Assembly: GCA_002070275.1 (NCBI GenBank) | Contig: MWCY01000015.1 | Span: 1-64,000 of the forward strand | Length of the DNA stretch: 64,000 nucleotides | Source: Candidatus Hydrogenedentes bacterium ADurb.Bin170 | GTDB taxonomy: Bacteria; Hydrogenedentota; Hydrogenedentia; Hydrogenedentales; CAITNO01 | Reading direction: 5' to 3' | Part shown: positions 63,257-64,000 of the stretch, piece by piece | How the letters are laid out: each line of letters begins with the position of its first letter | How positions within the stretch are numbered: position 1 is the first letter of the stretch | Program-made: the position numbers and the translations under genes | The notes under the pieces: generated by a model | Databases searched by the model: none | Seen by the model: only the letters and a program-made list of their open reading frames with translations | What the model was told of the DNA's origin: nothing

Positions 63257-64000
63257 TCAGCTGAAAAAGACAGCCATGCGTGCCGGACATCCGTCACAGT
63301 TTTCCGAGACGACATGCAGGCTTTTTTCCACCCAACGCGGCCGTTTCGGATCGGTAACAACCTGTTTTAAGCGTTTGTCCAGAACATGCCCCAGATGATA
63401 ATTGGAGTTCCCTTCCACGACGCCACAGGTATAGAGGATGCCATGTTCATTGACGAAAATCATTCTGGTACCTCCCTTGCAGTGCGGCCGTTCTCCGGGC
63501 GGCTGAGGATTGGCAGTCCAGACGATAATCCCCTCATTTTCGGCAAGTTTTCGTGCGTCGGTCCACTCTTCACGGAGCAGGAGGCGGGTATTGTTTATAT
63601 CCAGCTGCTTGATCGCCTCCAGGTCTTCCGCACAAAGTCCCCCGTTTTTGGGATGAAGCCCGACAGTCATACCATAACTTTCTTGCGCCCACCGGCTCAG
63701 TTCCCATACATCGGGACAAAGGTGCAGCGGGTCTCCTACGGTGAGGATCAGCCAGTTGGCACCGAGCGTGGCGGACTCGTCCACCACATTAAGCCAGTCT
63801 TCGAGCGTAAGAGGGGCGATCGGATGGTCGGTGTCTTTGCTGTGGTTGCAGAACCCGGTGCGGGTGACGCATGCCCAGAGATACACCACTTGTTCGTCGC
63901 TTTTAATATAGGCCTCCTGAGAGCATTCTCTCATCCGCTGTATCAGACCTCGCGCTGTGCCGAATACCGCGCTGCCCGATACTCCCTCTTCGCGCGGTTC
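63257..64000 (-). CDS. Radical-SAM/SPASM-like protein with incomplete cluster motif, 5'-partial
   Basis: At least 247 residues; the frame stays open to the right edge, so the start lies outside the window. ATG 63934 is only an internal methionine. A strand with VYLWACVTRTGFCNH occupies the position where radical SAM enzymes have CxxxCxxC, but only two cysteines (six residues apart) are present. The following 'LILTVGDPLHLCPDVWELSRWAQ' and 'LHPKNGG' suit a radical SAM barrel. The C-terminus, with ILYTCGVVEGNSNYHLGHVLD and CDGCPARM, resembles a SPASM/twitch auxiliary cluster region. It may be a degenerate or variant maturase. It sits upstream of lexA, which has its own promoter. Confidence 0.65.
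   Translation of the reverse strand, partial: EPREEGVSGSAVFGTARGLIQRMRECSQEAYIKSDEQVVYLWACVTRTGFCNHSKDTDHPIAPLTLEDWLNVVDESATLGANWLILTVGDPLHLCPDVWELSRWAQESYGMTVGLHPKNGGLCAEDLEAIKQLDINNTRLLLREEWTDARKLAENEGIIVWTANPQPPGERPHCKGGTRMIFVNEHGILYTCGVVEGNSNYHLGHVLDKRLKQVVTDPKRPRWVEKSLHVVSENCDGCPARMAVFFS

Noticed and set aside
1-64000. tRNA, rRNA, tmRNA or 6S RNA genes and a replication origin
   Set aside because: I looked for T-loop-like and rRNA signatures and for DnaA-box clusters and found none I could support; a covariance-model scan would be decisive.

Overview
The window looks like chromosomal DNA of an uncultured, saccharolytic, diderm-like bacterium. The gene style fits Candidatus Hydrogenedentota or a related Planctomycetes/Lentisphaerae-like lineage: a stand-alone XPB/Ssl2-type 'helicase-associated' protein, Tat-exported Gfo/Idh/MocA and xylose-isomerase-like proteins, DUF1080, SGNH, Ig-like and FG-GAP secreted proteins, and a mitochondrial-type aconitase. 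The taxonomic call is inference from gene families only. Start codons are mostly supported by AGGAG-type ribosome binding sites. Genes are dense on both strands and mostly in short operons.

Layout. 1-538 is a repeat-rich leader. 539-7505 holds a helicase-associated protein, a membrane protein, a TPR protein, glmS and a class II aldolase. 7506-9892 is a 2.4-kb gene-free block of interspersed and tandem repeats. 9893-15105 carries tpiA, secG, murA, hisD and hisC. 15267-21623 has a large SGNH/Ig surface protein, a sodium:solute symporter and two Tat-exported sugar enzymes. 21668-24305 is a ZnuABC-type metal importer. 24593-32190 is mostly secreted or sugar-active: papain-family protease, SGNH hydrolase, GH2 beta-mannosidase, lipoprotein, GH5 glycosidase. 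32443-37648 is a six-gene operon (NagB-like, TatD, GDPD, GT2, exported MEMO-like, AMMECR1). 37661-43180 contains a lipase-like hydrolase, a giant repeat protein, ogt, the RNase P RNA gene and a four-helix-bundle protein. 43629-51942 has a flavin oxidoreductase, GT2, DUF1080, a GH67-like protein, an RbsB/RbsC pair without its ATPase, and a PPi-type phosphofructokinase. 52152-56839 has DUF4139, a fused toroid-esterase protein and a VOC protein. 56926-58853 is a RloA/RloB-like ATPase-effector pair. 59026-64000 carries an FG-GAP protein, aconitase, lexA and a partial SPASM-like protein.

Functionally the window joins central carbon metabolism (phosphofructokinase, aldolase, triosephosphate isomerase, aconitase), envelope building (GlmS, MurA, SecG, glycosyltransferases) and polysaccharide use (GH2, GH5, GH67-like, esterase fusion, DUF1080, sugar ABC parts, sodium symporter).

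The observations most worth a second look are a GlmS whose N-terminal nucleophile cysteine is encoded as serine, a triosephosphate isomerase lacking the catalytic loop 6, the layered repeat block with an exact 372-bp duplication, a palindrome sitting on a near-consensus lexA promoter, the promoter-driven RloAB-like pair, and two surface proteins sharing an [LM]PxxG C-terminal anchor signal.
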